DNA of 64,000 nucleotides from Paenibacillus sp. 1_12 (lineage in GTDB: Bacteria; Bacillota; Bacilli; Paenibacillales; NBRC-103111). The translations under genes were made by a program, and so were the position numbers. Below, one piece after another: positions 42,314-51,174 of this stretch. The stretch spans positions 62,001-126,000 of the forward strand of contig NZ_FOTE01000015.1 of assembly GCF_900114475.1 (NCBI RefSeq). Reading direction: 5' to 3'. The notes below the pieces were generated by a model. It saw only the letters and a list, made by a program, of their open reading frames with translations. It had not been told where the DNA came from and searched no databases. Position 1 is the stretch's first letter. The number at the start of each line of letters is the position of its first letter.

Positions 42314-44541
42314 GGAATCGCATCCTTCCAAACCTTTTGTAGTTGTTCAACCGGTGACTGGATGACTGGTTTAGCGTTAATGTGGATATGCAACTCTGTT
42401 CCTTGAACTTGACCTAATTGCTGATATGGCACGCCTTGTGACGAAATCCATTGCGTCAATGCCTCCGCCTTTTCAGGAGAAGCGCTGAGCAGAATACGGG
42501 ATTGGCTTTCACTGAACAATGCAAAATCATTACGCAAGTCAGTCGAGAAATCGACTTGAGCTCCGAGATTGCCACTGATGCAGCTTTCAGCAAGAGCTAC
42601 GGCCAAACCGCCATCGGATAAGTCATGCGCAGAAGCAACCAGACCTTTTTGAATGCCGCCAAGCACGGTACTTAACAGCTTTTTCTCAACATCAAGATCG
42701 ATTTGAGGTGGACGTCCTTCTGTCACTCCATGGAGTACGTATTGGAACTCACTGCCGCCTAATTCTGCTTTGGTGTCGCCTAATAGAATGATGACATCGC
42801 CTTCTTTTTTGAAGGCTTGCGTCGTAATATGATCAGTATCATGAACCAATCCAACCATTCCGATAACCGGTGTTGGGTAGATGGCACCTTTGGAATTTTC
42901 ATTATACAAGCTGACGTTTCCGCCGATAACTGGTGTATCCAACTTGCGGCAGGCTTCTGAAATTCCGTCTGCTGCCTTTTCCAGCTGCCAAAAAATATCC
43001 GGCTTTTCCGGGCTTCCAAAGTTCAGGTTATCGGTAATCGCCAGCGGCTCACCGCCAGAGCATACATTGTTACGTGCTGCTTCCGCAACCGCAATCTTAC
43101 CACCCACTTCAGGATCCAGATAAACAAAACGTCCATTGCAATCAGTCGACATCGAGAGCGATTTACGTGAGCCCTGAATCGTTACGACCGCTGCATCCGA
43201 GCCCGGACGAACAGCTGTACTTGTACGAACCATGTAGTCATATTGACTATAGACCCATTCTTTACTTGCAACTGTCGGGGAAGCCAACACTTGTTTCAAC
43301 GCATCATTCAAATCTGTTACTTCCGCATATCGATTCGTATCCACCTCAGCATTAGCCAGGTAGTACGCAGGTACTTGAGAAGGTTTATTATATACAGGAA
43401 CTTCATCAACAAGTGCTGTAACCGGCATGTCCGCAACCATCTCACCCTTGTGGAACAGCTTAAGCGACCCGTCGTTAGTTACCTTACCAACCTTTGCACA
43501 ATGCAAACCCCAACGTTCAAAAATCGCTTTGGCTTGCGCCTCATCCTTAGGCTCAACAACAAACAACATACGCTCCTGCGATTCTGACAGCATCATTTCG
43601 TAAGGCGTCATGCCTTCCTCACGCTGCGGTACCTCATCCAGATACAGTTCCATCCCATTACCCGCTTTACTCGCCATCTCGGCGCTTGAACAAGTAAGTC
43701 CGGCTGCACCCATATCCTGAATGCCCAGCACGATACCGGAGTTAATCAAATCCAGGCAAGCTTCCAATACCAGCTTCTCCATGAACGGATCGCCTACCTG
43801 TACAGCAGGACGTTTCGCTTCGGATTCTGCGGTCAGTTCTTCCGATGCAAAGGTAGCACCATGGATACCATCACGACCCGTAGCCGGTCCAACATAAAAC
43901 ACCGGATTGCCGACGCCTTTGGCAACACCCTTTTGAATCTTATCGTGATCAATCAAACCTACACACATTGCATTAACGAGCGGGTTCCCCTCATAGCTCT
44001 CATCAAACATGACTTCGCCGCCGACCGTTGGAATTCCGATACAGTTGCCATAACCGGCAATCCCCGATACTACATGCTCAAACAAATATTTAACACGGTC
44101 ATTCTTTAGATTACCAAAACGCAAGCTGTTCAAAACAGCTATTGGACGTGCACCCATAGAGAAAATATCACGAATAATACCGCCGACGCCTGTTGCCGCA
44201 CCTTGAAACGGCTCGATAGCAGAAGGGTGATTATGACTTTCAATCTTGAAAACAACAGCTTGATTATCGCCAATATCAACGATTCCTGCCCCCTCACCTG
44301 GACCCATCAATACACGTGGGCCTGTTACAGGAAACTTACGAAGAACCGGCTTCGAATTTTTGTAAGAACAATGCTCGGACCACATAACGCTGAATACGCC
44401 GATCTCTACATAATTCGGTTTACGTCCGAGGAATCCACATACTTGATCATATTCCGCGTCGGTTACACCCATCTGCTTGTATATCTTCTGCTCCGCGATT
44501 TGTTCTGCGTTTGGCTCCTTAACCGTTAACTGCTGCGCCAT
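42298..44541 (-). CDS. purL: FGAM synthase, large subunit
   Basis: 747 residues, small-type PurL that works with PurS and PurQ (step 4). Seen: [40 protein letters not shown] in part, [25 protein letters not shown] and [23 protein letters not shown] precedes the ATG. It overlaps the end of purQ by 23 nt and the start of purF by 16 nt. Confidence 0.97.
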   Translation of the reverse strand: MAQQLTVKEPNAEQIAEQKIYKQMGVTDAEYDQVCGFLGRKPNYVEIGVFSVMWSEHCSYKNSKPVLRKFPVTGPRVLMGPGEGAGIVDIGDNQAVVFKIESHNHPSAIEPFQGAATGVGGIIRDIFSMGARPIAVLNSLRFGNLKNDRVKYLFEHVVSGIAGYGNCIGIPTVGGEVMFDESYEGNPLVNAMCVGLIDHDKIQKGVAKGVGNPVFYVGPATGRDGIHGATFASEELTAESEAKRPAVQVGDPFMEKLVLEACLDLINSGIVLGIQDMGAAGLTCSSAEMASKAGNGMELYLDEVPQREEGMTPYEMMLSESQERMLFVVEPKDEAQAKAIFERWGLHCAKVGKVTNDGSLKLFHKGEMVADMPVTALVDEVPVYNKPSQVPAYYLANAEVDTNRYAEVTDLNDALKQVLASPTVASKEWVYSQYDYMVRTSTAVRPGSDAAVVTIQGSRKSLSMSTDCNGRFVYLDPEVGGKIAVAEAARNNVCSGGEPLAITDNLNFGSPEKPDIFWQLEKAADGISEACRKLDTPVIGGNVSLYNENSKGAIYPTPVIGMVGLVHDTDHITTQAFKKEGDVIILLGDTKAELGGSEFQYVLHGVTEGRPPQIDLDVEKKLLSTVLGGIQKGLVASAHDLSDGGLAVALAESCISGNLGAQVDFSTDLRNDFALFSESQSRILLSASPEKAEALTQWISSQGVPYQQLGQVQGTELHIHINAKPVIQSPVEQLQKVWKDAIPCLMK

Positions 44542-45214
44542 GTTGTTCCCTCCAAGTGCTCAAGATCGATGTAAACATCCGCTTGCCGTCTGCCGAACCC
44601 AACAATTCTTTTACTGCACGTTCCGGATGCGGCATCATACCTAATACGTTACCCGCTTTGTTGCAAATGCCTGCGATATCGTCCACAGAACCATTCGGGT
44701 TATTACCCTTTTCATAACGAAAAACAATTTGATTGTTTGCTTGCAATTCCGCAAGTGTTGCATCGTCACAATAATAGTTGCCTTCACCGTGAGCGATTGG
44801 AATATTAACCAATTCACCCTGCTTGTATTCTTTTGTAAACGGATTTACGTTATTGTCCACCTGCAGCATAGCCGCATGACAGCGGAATTTAAGTGAATTG
44901 TTGCGAAGCATCGCGCCAGGCAGTAAACCCGATTCCAGCAAAATTTGAAACCCATTGCAGATCCCGATAATGTAAGTGCCCTTTTCAGCAGCTTGAACAA
45001 GTGCCGTCATCACTGGAGCAAAACGGGCTATCGCGCCTGTACGCAAGTAATCCCCGTACGAAAATCCGCCTGGTACGATAATACAATCATACTTGGACAA
45101 ATCGGTTTCGGTATGCCACACATATTCAACAGGCTGCCCGATTGTTTCTTCAACCGCTTTATAGCAATCGATATCACAGTTGGAGCCTGGAAACACCAAT
45201 ACAGCGAAATTCAT
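44519..45214 (-). CDS. purQ: FGAM synthase, glutaminase subunit
   Basis: 231 residues, class I glutamine amidotransferase that supplies ammonia to PurL. Seen: [38 protein letters not shown], the nucleophile Cys in [20 protein letters not shown], and His/Glu in [11 protein letters not shown]. The ATG follows GGAGG. Confidence 0.97.
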   Translation of the reverse strand: MNFAVLVFPGSNCDIDCYKAVEETIGQPVEYVWHTETDLSKYDCIIVPGGFSYGDYLRTGAIARFAPVMTALVQAAEKGTYIIGICNGFQILLESGLLPGAMLRNNSLKFRCHAAMLQVDNNVNPFTKEYKQGELVNIPIAHGEGNYYCDDATLAELQANNQIVFRYEKGNNPNGSVDDIAGICNKAGNVLGMMPHPERAVKELLGSADGKRMFTSILSTWREQHGAAVNG

Positions 45215-45551
45215 GATTATCCTCCTTTGATGTACCCTCCCAAACCCTCCCTATAGGGAGAGCCCCAAAGGGCGTTGCCCTCTGGACTCCCTTGGCATGT
45301 ATGCACACTGGAGTGTTCTCGGGGCGCTTTCGTCCCTAACGGGACCCGCTTGACTTGGGTGATACGTTCGTACGCATGTTGTGGTGCTTATGATGATCGC
45401 TTTCGTCCCTTTCGGGACACGCTTAAGTTTCGGTGCTGTTAGCTAAGGCAAGAGCCTTTAAACAGTACAGCATAGCTTCGCTCGCTGTATCGCTGCAGCT
45501 ACGGCAGCGATGAACCAAGCTTGAGAATCGGGCTTGAAAACAAACCTTTGC
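45215..45551. repeat. Repeat-rich gap between purS and purQ
   Basis: No gene is supported in this 337-nt gap. Two copies of a hairpin unit CGCTTTCGTCCCT-NN-CGGGAC-N-CGCTT occur near 45327-45352 and 45398-45425. Other palindromes: CCCTATAGGGAG near 45250 and AGGGCGTTGCCCT near 45269. GC-rich hairpins continue to about 45510. Confidence 0.5.
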
Positions 45552-45794
45552 TTATACCAATTCGTAGCGGTAGTCTTCGATAACGGTGTTAGCAAGCAGC
45601 TTTTCGCACATCGATTTGACACGTTGCTCGGCTTCTACGCGATCAGCTGTGCCCAGTTCAAATTCCAAGTATTTACCTACACGTACTTTATCAACTTCGC
45701 CGAAGCCCATCGAATGAAGAGCGCCTTGTACGGCTACACCCTGAGGGTCGAGTACGCTTTGTTTGATCGTGACATATACAGTTGCTTTTAACAT
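45552..45794 (-). CDS. purS: FGAM synthase subunit PurS
   Basis: 80 residues, the small structural subunit that bridges PurL and PurQ. Seen: KATVYVTIKQSVLDPQGVAV, GALHSMGFGEVDKVRVGKY and LANTVIEDYRYELV, the family's characteristic ends. AAGGAGG precedes the start. Three tandem copies of the 36-nt hairpin module lie immediately upstream. Confidence 0.96.
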   Translation of the reverse strand: MLKATVYVTIKQSVLDPQGVAVQGALHSMGFGEVDKVRVGKYLEFELGTADRVEAEQRVKSMCEKLLANTVIEDYRYELV

Positions 45795-45812
45795 GGGGTG
45801 AATCCTCCTTAG

Positions 45813-45921
45813 AGTTTTCGTAGAAAACTTACTTCGTAAGCGTCTACTGAGTTTTCATAGAGACTGTATTGTAAGCATCTACGTGCGTTGCGCAGAGCAC
45901 TCGCTTCGCAAGCGCCTGCTT
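45813..45921 (-). repeat. Tandem 36-nt 5'-UTR hairpin module, three copies
   Basis: Copies start near 45813, 45850 and 45886 with a 36-37-nt period. Copy 1 reads AGTTTTCGTAGAAAACT then CTTCGTAAGCGTCT. Copy 2 is AGTTTTCATAGAGACT then TTGTAAGCATCT. Copy 3 is more GC-rich (GCGTTGCGCAGAGCACT, CTTCGCAAGCGCCT). The array ends 4 nt from the purS ribosome-binding site. Confidence 0.75.
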
Positions 45922-45957
45922 GAGAACTTAATGATAGGAGCTTATGTGCTTAACTTT

Positions 45958-46128
45958 AAAAGTTCGGTGAAGAATGAGCGCAGCGGTCAAATTATCCTGG
46001 AGAAGCGTTAGCGTTCGCCTTTGTTTCCGTACTTTTACCGCTAAATATCTTATAAAATCAAAAAATACGGAAACAACAGAGATCGTAAGGATATTTGACC
46101 GCGCAGCGGGACATCTTTACCGAACTTT
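45958..46128. repeat. Palindromic intergenic element, copy 2
   Basis: Arms about 45958-45992 (AAAAGTTCGGTGAAGAATGA start) and 46092-46128 (ending CATCTTTACCGAACTTTT), with an inner pair TTTCCGTA (46024-46031) and TACGGAAA (46066-46073). It shares its arm layout and the core GAGAAGCGTTAGCGTTCGCC with the element at 36935-37057. Lies between purC and purS. Confidence 0.72.
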
Positions 46129-46149
46129 TATGAATTTTTGTTTAACGCT

Positions 46150-47034
46150 TTACTTAACTAACAGCTCATATATGCTTCTGTAGCGGCGGGAGGTTTCCTC
46201 AACGACATCAGCTGGAAGCGGGTGAGGCTCGCTGTTTTTATCCCAATTCGTGCTGGACAGATAGGATCTAACTGGTTCTTTGTCCATACCGTCGATTTCA
46301 ATATCGAAGGCGTACTTTTCCTTGGCCCAGAAGCGTGAGGAATCTGGTGTAAAGATTTCATCGATCAAGATGATTTCTCCGTCGATCAGTCCAAATTCGA
46401 ACTTGGTATCAGCTAATATGATGCCGTGCTCTTCGCAGAAACGGTGTGCAAATTCATAAAGCATAATGCTCTTGGCTTGAAGCTGCTCAGTCAATTCGGC
46501 TCCAACTAGTTCTTTCATCCGTTCAATCGAAATATCCTCGTCATGACCAACATCGTTTTTGGCTGCTGGTGTAAAAATTGGCTTCTCGAAGCGTTCGTTT
46601 TTACGCAAACCACTTGGCAGCTTTTGTCCATTGATCTCGCCAGTTTGTACATATTGACGCCAGCCACCGCCTGTAATATAGCCGCGGACGACACATTCGA
46701 TATCAATACGCTCCGCTTTTTTGGTAACCATAAAACGATCCTTCATAATCTCGCGGTCTTTAACAATATCGCCTAATTGATCAACATCGCCATGAACCAC
46801 ATGATTCGGCTGAATATGCGCGGTTTGCTCGAACCAGAATTTGCTTAAGGAATTGAGCACGTTGCCTTTGTCCGGTACCGCAGGTGACAGCACCCAATCG
46901 AATGCCGAAATCCGATCCGTTACCGCGATCAAATAGTGCTCACCTAAATCGTAAAGCTCACGAACCTTACCTTTGTAGATCAGCGGTGCGCTCAGATAAG
47001 ACTCGGCGCTCGAAATTGCCTTTGCTGAGACCAT
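46150..47034 (-). CDS. purC: SAICAR synthetase
   Basis: 294 residues, step 8 (CAIR + aspartate + ATP). Seen: YKGKVRELYDLGEHYLIAVT, DRISAFDWVLSPAVPDKG, ECVVRGYITGGGWRQY, ILADTKFEFGLIDGE and LIDEIFTPDSSRFW. It is about 55 residues longer than B. subtilis PurC and closer to the long (about 290-300 residue) form. 24 nt separate it from purB. Confidence 0.95.
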   Translation of the reverse strand: MVSAKAISSAESYLSAPLIYKGKVRELYDLGEHYLIAVTDRISAFDWVLSPAVPDKGNVLNSLSKFWFEQTAHIQPNHVVHGDVDQLGDIVKDREIMKDRFMVTKKAERIDIECVVRGYITGGGWRQYVQTGEINGQKLPSGLRKNERFEKPIFTPAAKNDVGHDEDISIERMKELVGAELTEQLQAKSIMLYEFAHRFCEEHGIILADTKFEFGLIDGEIILIDEIFTPDSSRFWAKEKYAFDIEIDGMDKEPVRSYLSSTNWDKNSEPHPLPADVVEETSRRYRSIYELLVK

Positions 47035-47058
47035 CGTTTGTGGTCCTCCCTTAATTTA

Positions 47059-48357
47059 TTATTCAGTCAAGCCAAGACGTTTGAATATCGTATCGACATG
47101 CTTCAAGTGCCAGGTTGGGTTAAAGCAATCTTCAATTTCTTCCGCACTCAACTGCTCACGGATCACAGGCTCGTTTTCAATAATATCGCGGAACGAACGC
47201 TGCTCTTCCCAAGCCTGCATAGCACGTGGCTGTACAGTATCATAAGCTTGCTCACGGCTGTAGCCTTTATCGATCAGCTTCGTCATAACGCGTCCTGAGA
47301 ACGGTACACCATAAGTGCTTTGCATGTTGCGCTTCATATTTTCCGGGAACACGGTCAGGTTCTTCACAATCGTTCCAAAACGGTTCAGCATATAATTCAA
47401 CAAAATCGTTGCATCCGGCAAAATAATCCGTTCTACGGACGAGTGTGAAATATCGCGTTCATGCCATAATGTCACATTCTCATAAGCCGAAATCATATGA
47501 CCACGAATTACACGGGACAAGCCCGAGATGCTCTCGCAGCCGATAGGATTACGCTTATGTGGCATAGCGGACGAACCTTTTTGCCCCTTTGCAAAAGCTT
47601 CCTCAACCTCGCGCACTTCACTTTTTTGCAGTGCACGAATTTCAGTCGCGAATTTGTCCATGGATGTTGCAATCAGTGCAAGTGTAGCCATATATTCGGC
47701 ATGACGGTCACGCTGCAAGGTTTGCGTCGAGATTGGAGCCGCTTTTGTGCCCAGCTTCTCACATACGAAGGTTTCGACAAAAGGATCGATATTTGCATAA
47801 GTGCCTACTGCGCCGGAAATTTTACCGTACTGTACGCCGTCTGCTGCATAGCGAAAACGCTCCAGATTCCGTTTCATTTCTTCCAGCCACAGTGCCATTT
47901 TCAAACCGAAGGTTGTCGGCTCGGCATGTACGCCATGTGTCCGTCCCATCATCGGTGTATCTTTATATTGAATCGCTTTATTGCGTAAAATTTCAATGAA
48001 ATTTAGTAAATCCTTCTCCAAAATCTCGTTAGCCTGTCTAAGCAAATAACCGAGAGCCGTGTCAACAACGTCTGTCGAGGTCAAGCCATAGTGTACCCAT
48101 TTACGTTCAGGGCCTACCTTTTCGGAAACGGCACGCGTGAATGCGATCACGTCATGGCGTGTCTCCAGCTCGATCTCATAAATACGTTCAATGTCAAAAG
48201 CAGCATTTTTGCGCAGCTCTACCACATCTTCTTTGGGAATGACCCCAAGCTCTGCCCATGCTTCGCAAGATAGCAGCTCGACCTCAAGCCAAGCGTTAAA
48301 TTTATTTTCTTCCGTCCAAATCCGGGCCATTTCCGGCCTGCTGTAACGTTCAATCAT
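47059..48357 (-). CDS. purB: Adenylosuccinate lyase
   Basis: 432 residues, fumarase superfamily, acting twice in purine synthesis (SAICAR to AICAR and adenylosuccinate to AMP). Seen: [20 protein letters not shown] at the N-terminus, [29 protein letters not shown] with the catalytic His, and the signature [14 protein letters not shown] with the catalytic Ser loop. Confidence 0.97.
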   Translation of the reverse strand: MIERYSRPEMARIWTEENKFNAWLEVELLSCEAWAELGVIPKEDVVELRKNAAFDIERIYEIELETRHDVIAFTRAVSEKVGPERKWVHYGLTSTDVVDTALGYLLRQANEILEKDLLNFIEILRNKAIQYKDTPMMGRTHGVHAEPTTFGLKMALWLEEMKRNLERFRYAADGVQYGKISGAVGTYANIDPFVETFVCEKLGTKAAPISTQTLQRDRHAEYMATLALIATSMDKFATEIRALQKSEVREVEEAFAKGQKGSSAMPHKRNPIGCESISGLSRVIRGHMISAYENVTLWHERDISHSSVERIILPDATILLNYMLNRFGTIVKNLTVFPENMKRNMQSTYGVPFSGRVMTKLIDKGYSREQAYDTVQPRAMQAWEEQRSFRDIIENEPVIREQLSAEEIEDCFNPTWHLKHVDTIFKRLGLTE

Positions 48358-48384
48358 TAATTAATCCCCCGTTCTTCGTGCTGG

Positions 48385-49569
48385 CTATTCATTCGTATTC
48401 CATATGCCTGAGGCTTCAATCCATTGCAAGGCTTCGTCAACTGTAGGTGCGAGCACGTTCAAATGACCCATCTTCCGGTTTTCCTTGGCATCTTGTTTTC
48501 CATACATATGTAGCTTTGCAGTAATGCCACTGCCAACCTGCTCCGATTCTGGCTGCATGATCCAGTCCATAGCGGACTCAACATGCTGACCCAAAATGTT
48601 ACCCATAACAACTGGTGTGAGCAATTCCGTCGAGCCAAGCGGCAGATTGCAAATCGCTCTCATATGCTGCTCGAACTGTGAGGTTTTGCATGCTTCCATC
48701 GTATAGTGACCAGAATTATGAGGCCGCGGCGCTAATTCATTTACATATAATTCGCCTTCGTGCGTAACAAACATTTCGACTGCGATCAGTCCAACTACAT
48801 CTAATGATTCCGCAATTTGAATAGCCAACTGCTCGGCTTCCTGCTGCACAGCCACATCGATACGAGCTGGTACGATTGACAGATGCAAAATATTGTTTAC
48901 ATGTATATTTTCCGCTGCGGGAAACGCCTTGACTTCTCCTCTTGGGCTTCGCGCCGCAATCACGGATATTTCTTTATCAAAGTCGATAAATTGTTCAAGT
49001 ACCAGCTCGGTTCCAGCCCGGCTAATCTCCTCATAAGCTTCATCAGCTTCATCTATCGAACGTATAACCCACTGGCCCTTGCCATCATAGCCGCCTGTCG
49101 CCGTCTTCAGCACACAAGGAGTACCTAACCGCTGCAGCTCCTCACGAAGCTGTACGGCACTTGCAATCTGCGCGTAGGGCGCAACCTTGACGCCTGCGGC
49201 TTCAATCGCTTGTTTTTCGCGCAAGCGGTGCTGAGTGATATAGAGTAGACGACTCCCCTGAGGTACGTAGGACTCCTCCATTAACAGCTCGGTCACTTCG
49301 GCATCGACATTTTCGAATTCATAGGTGATTACATCGGACTGCTCGGACAGCATCCTTGCTGCCTCAATATCATGGTACGCCGCGACAATTTGCCTGTCAG
49401 CCACTTGACCGCAAGGTGAATCCACCGTCGGGTCAAGCGTTATAAACCGATAGCCCATCGCACGTCCAGCCAATGCCATCATACGTCCAAGCTGACCGCC
49501 GCCTAACACACCGATGGTGCTGCCGGGACGAATTATTTTTTTGGTGTCTCTTCGATCATATTCACTCAT
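48385..49569 (-). CDS. purK: N5-carboxyaminoimidazole ribonucleotide synthase
   Basis: 394 residues, ATP-grasp enzyme (AIR + bicarbonate + ATP to N5-CAIR). Seen: [51 protein letters not shown], and [18 protein letters not shown]. Its ATG overlaps the purE stop by 4 nt. Confidence 0.96.
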   Translation of the reverse strand: MSEYDRRDTKKIIRPGSTIGVLGGGQLGRMMALAGRAMGYRFITLDPTVDSPCGQVADRQIVAAYHDIEAARMLSEQSDVITYEFENVDAEVTELLMEESYVPQGSRLLYITQHRLREKQAIEAAGVKVAPYAQIASAVQLREELQRLGTPCVLKTATGGYDGKGQWVIRSIDEADEAYEEISRAGTELVLEQFIDFDKEISVIAARSPRGEVKAFPAAENIHVNNILHLSIVPARIDVAVQQEAEQLAIQIAESLDVVGLIAVEMFVTHEGELYVNELAPRPHNSGHYTMEACKTSQFEQHMRAICNLPLGSTELLTPVVMGNILGQHVESAMDWIMQPESEQVGSGITAKLHMYGKQDAKENRKMGHLNVLAPTVDEALQWIEASGIWNTNE

Positions 49570-50051
49570 TCCAGCACGCTGCTTTCTGTGATCTTTTCAC
49601 GAGTCCGTTCACGGCGCTCACGTACCTTTTGCTGCAGCTCAGGATCGAACGCTCCCAATATTTGTGCAGCCAGCAAGCCTGCATTCGTGGCTCCTGCATG
49701 ACCTATGGCTACGGTTGCTACAGGAACACCACCTGGCATTTGGACAATAGACAATAGGGAGTCCAGTCCGTTCAGTGTAGACGTTTTAACGGGAACACCA
49801 ATAACCGGCAGCTCCGTCTTTGCGGCAACCATACCGGGTAAATGAGCGGCTCCTCCCGCTCCTGCTATAATAACCTTCAAGCCTCGTTCTACTGCAGATG
49901 CTGCATAGTCAAACATTAAATCTGGTGTACGGTGGGCAGATACAACCTTTTTCTCATAAGAGACTCCCAATTCCTCCAGCATGTCACAGGCGTGCTTCAT
50001 GGTTTCCCAATCCGACTGACTTCCCATAATGACTCCAACAAGAACAGACAT
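49566..50051 (-). CDS. purE: N5-CAIR mutase
   Basis: 161 residues, class I PurE, moving the carboxyl group of N5-CAIR to C4. Seen: [57 protein letters not shown] and [20 protein letters not shown]. First gene of the pur operon; GGAGG lies 5 nt before ATG 50051, so the four extra codons of the longer frame are discarded. Confidence 0.97.
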   Translation of the reverse strand: MSVLVGVIMGSQSDWETMKHACDMLEELGVSYEKKVVSAHRTPDLMFDYAASAVERGLKVIIAGAGGAAHLPGMVAAKTELPVIGVPVKTSTLNGLDSLLSIVQMPGGVPVATVAIGHAGATNAGLLAAQILGAFDPELQQKVRERRERTREKITESSVLE

Positions 50052-50253
50052 TTCGACCTCCATAATTGGTTACTTTTGAAATACGTGCAAGCTTGAATAT
50101 ATACAATATAAAAAGTCCGGCAGACCAAGATCATTATCATTGACCCACAGGACGGTAAAATAATCCCAAGCACAAGCTGAGGCCTAACACCAAAGTGCGA
50201 CCTTTCATATACGTTATTTCGACAAGTTTAGATCAAAAAAAGAAAGCTTTTAT
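50052..50253 (-). other. About 200-nt leader of the pur operon
   Basis: The distance from the predicted transcript start (about 50253) to purE is about 200 nt, long enough for leader control. I looked for the purine-riboswitch core (GTTTCTACC ... CCGTAAA) and for ykkC/PRPP motifs and found neither. A weak hairpin (GTCC at 50150-50153 with GGAC at 50115-50118 in mRNA order) followed by TTTTTAT could be an attenuator. Confidence 0.4.
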
Positions 50254-50259
50254 GTGTTT

Positions 50260-50288
50260 AGTTTACAGGGATAGCGAGCGGCTGTCAA
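50260..50288 (-). promoter_or_regulatory. Sigma-A promoter of the pur operon
   Basis: Minus strand: TTGACA (50283-50288), exactly 17 nt, TAAACT (50260-50265). Confidence 0.8.
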
Positions 50289-50297
50289 CCGAAGAAG

Positions 50298-50339
50298 ACG
50301 AACATTATCTTAAATAATCAGTAGGAAAGTTCGCATTTC
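50298..50339 (-). promoter_or_regulatory. PurR-type operator (paired PurBoxes)
   Basis: Plus-strand ACGAACATTAT (50298-50308) and AAAGTTCGCATTT (50327-50339) face each other, with CGAA to TTCG spanning 35 nt. The B. subtilis pur operator has ACGAACATTA and a facing TTCG box with nearly the same span. It lies directly upstream of the -35, where PurR represses when PRPP is low. Assignment is by motif, spacing and position. Confidence 0.68.
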
Positions 50340-50351
50340 CAAAGCAGTTTG

Positions 50352-51038
50352 TTACATTCTCTCGGTCTTACTCACTTTTTGCTTCATTTTAGCCAGCTGT
50401 GTGTAGGTTTCGTGAACTTCCTCTGTGTTCAACCCTCCCTGTGCCAGCTCATCCTTCGACATCATCTGCCAACGCTCCAGCATTCGAAGCCCTGTATCCA
50501 TCCACTCCATATTGTTCACATCTGCATCCAGTATGAAAAATAGCGTATCCTCCGCTTTATCCAGCCTCCCCGCACTGTCATAATAATTGACCAAAGGCTT
50601 CAAAACCCGCAGCGGCATCAAACCGGGCTTGACGACCGCAAGCAGACTATCGATTCTTTCCTCCATCTCCTGCTCTATTTCTACGGTTTCATGCATCCAT
50701 CTCATTTCGAGCAGTAGCTCAAGTGATTTCAAATAACATGCAACGCCTTCTGGTTCCTCCGCGGCATCTACCAGTAAATCGCCTTCTGCTTTTAACATAT
50801 CACTGAGCAGCAAGCCTTTACCGGCATCGAACTCGCCCTGAGTTGAAAGCAAGGCCAACAAATCCTTCACGGATAAAGCAAGCACCATCTTGGAGTTAAG
50901 CCCCAGCAGCTGCTTCATTGCCTGAGTCAGCAGCTCCATAGCTTCCGCAAATCGTTGGTTCCGTCGTTGGAACAGTACCTGACCTAATGTCACTGTAAAC
51001 TGTTCAATCATTCGCATCATATAATCTCGTTGGTACAT
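50352..51038 (-). CDS. DUF6483-type helical protein
   Basis: 228 residues, predicted almost entirely alpha-helical, possibly TPR-like (paired helices LLGLNSKMVLALSVKDLLAL, ACYLKSLELLLEM, LVNYYDSAGRLDKAEDTLFF). It begins MYQRDYMMRMIEQFTVTLGQ, the N-terminus I associate with DUF6483 proteins of Paenibacillus and relatives. No catalytic motif is seen. It is upstream of purE on the same strand, but the pur promoter and operator begin right after its stop codon, so it is a separate unit. Confidence 0.72.
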   Translation of the reverse strand: MYQRDYMMRMIEQFTVTLGQVLFQRRNQRFAEAMELLTQAMKQLLGLNSKMVLALSVKDLLALLSTQGEFDAGKGLLLSDMLKAEGDLLVDAAEEPEGVACYLKSLELLLEMRWMHETVEIEQEMEERIDSLLAVVKPGLMPLRVLKPLVNYYDSAGRLDKAEDTLFFILDADVNNMEWMDTGLRMLERWQMMSKDELAQGGLNTEEVHETYTQLAKMKQKVSKTERM

Positions 51039-51130
51039 TATGATTCCTCCCAGCCATGAGTCCTATAAGCTCATTGTACCTTATTGCGGAGACGATTGAA
51101 AAATTAGCGGTGCTGATGCGAAATAAAAAA

Positions 51131-51166
51131 GAACCATCGCCTGGGAATATGCCCAGCTATGGTTCC
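51131..51166. terminator. Terminator of the surface-protein gene
   Basis: GAACCATCGCCTGGG pairs with GCCCAGCTATGGTTC with one mismatch (51131-51165), with A and T runs on both flanks. Confidence 0.75.
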
Positions 51167-51174
51167 ATGGTTTT

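Noticed and set aside
45813-45921. CRISPR-like array because of the regular 36-nt period
   Set aside because: There are no unique spacers: units abut directly, are degenerate, and lie in a leader. No cas genes are in the window.
50110-50153. Fur-box-like ATCATTATCATTGA in the pur leader
   Set aside because: Only about half of the 7-1-7 Fur site is present and iron control of the pur operon is not expected.
50052-50260. Guanine/adenine riboswitch ahead of purE
   Set aside because: The conserved core words (GTTTCTACC, CCGTAAA, the TATA-rich P1 context) are absent; only a weak hairpin is visible by eye.
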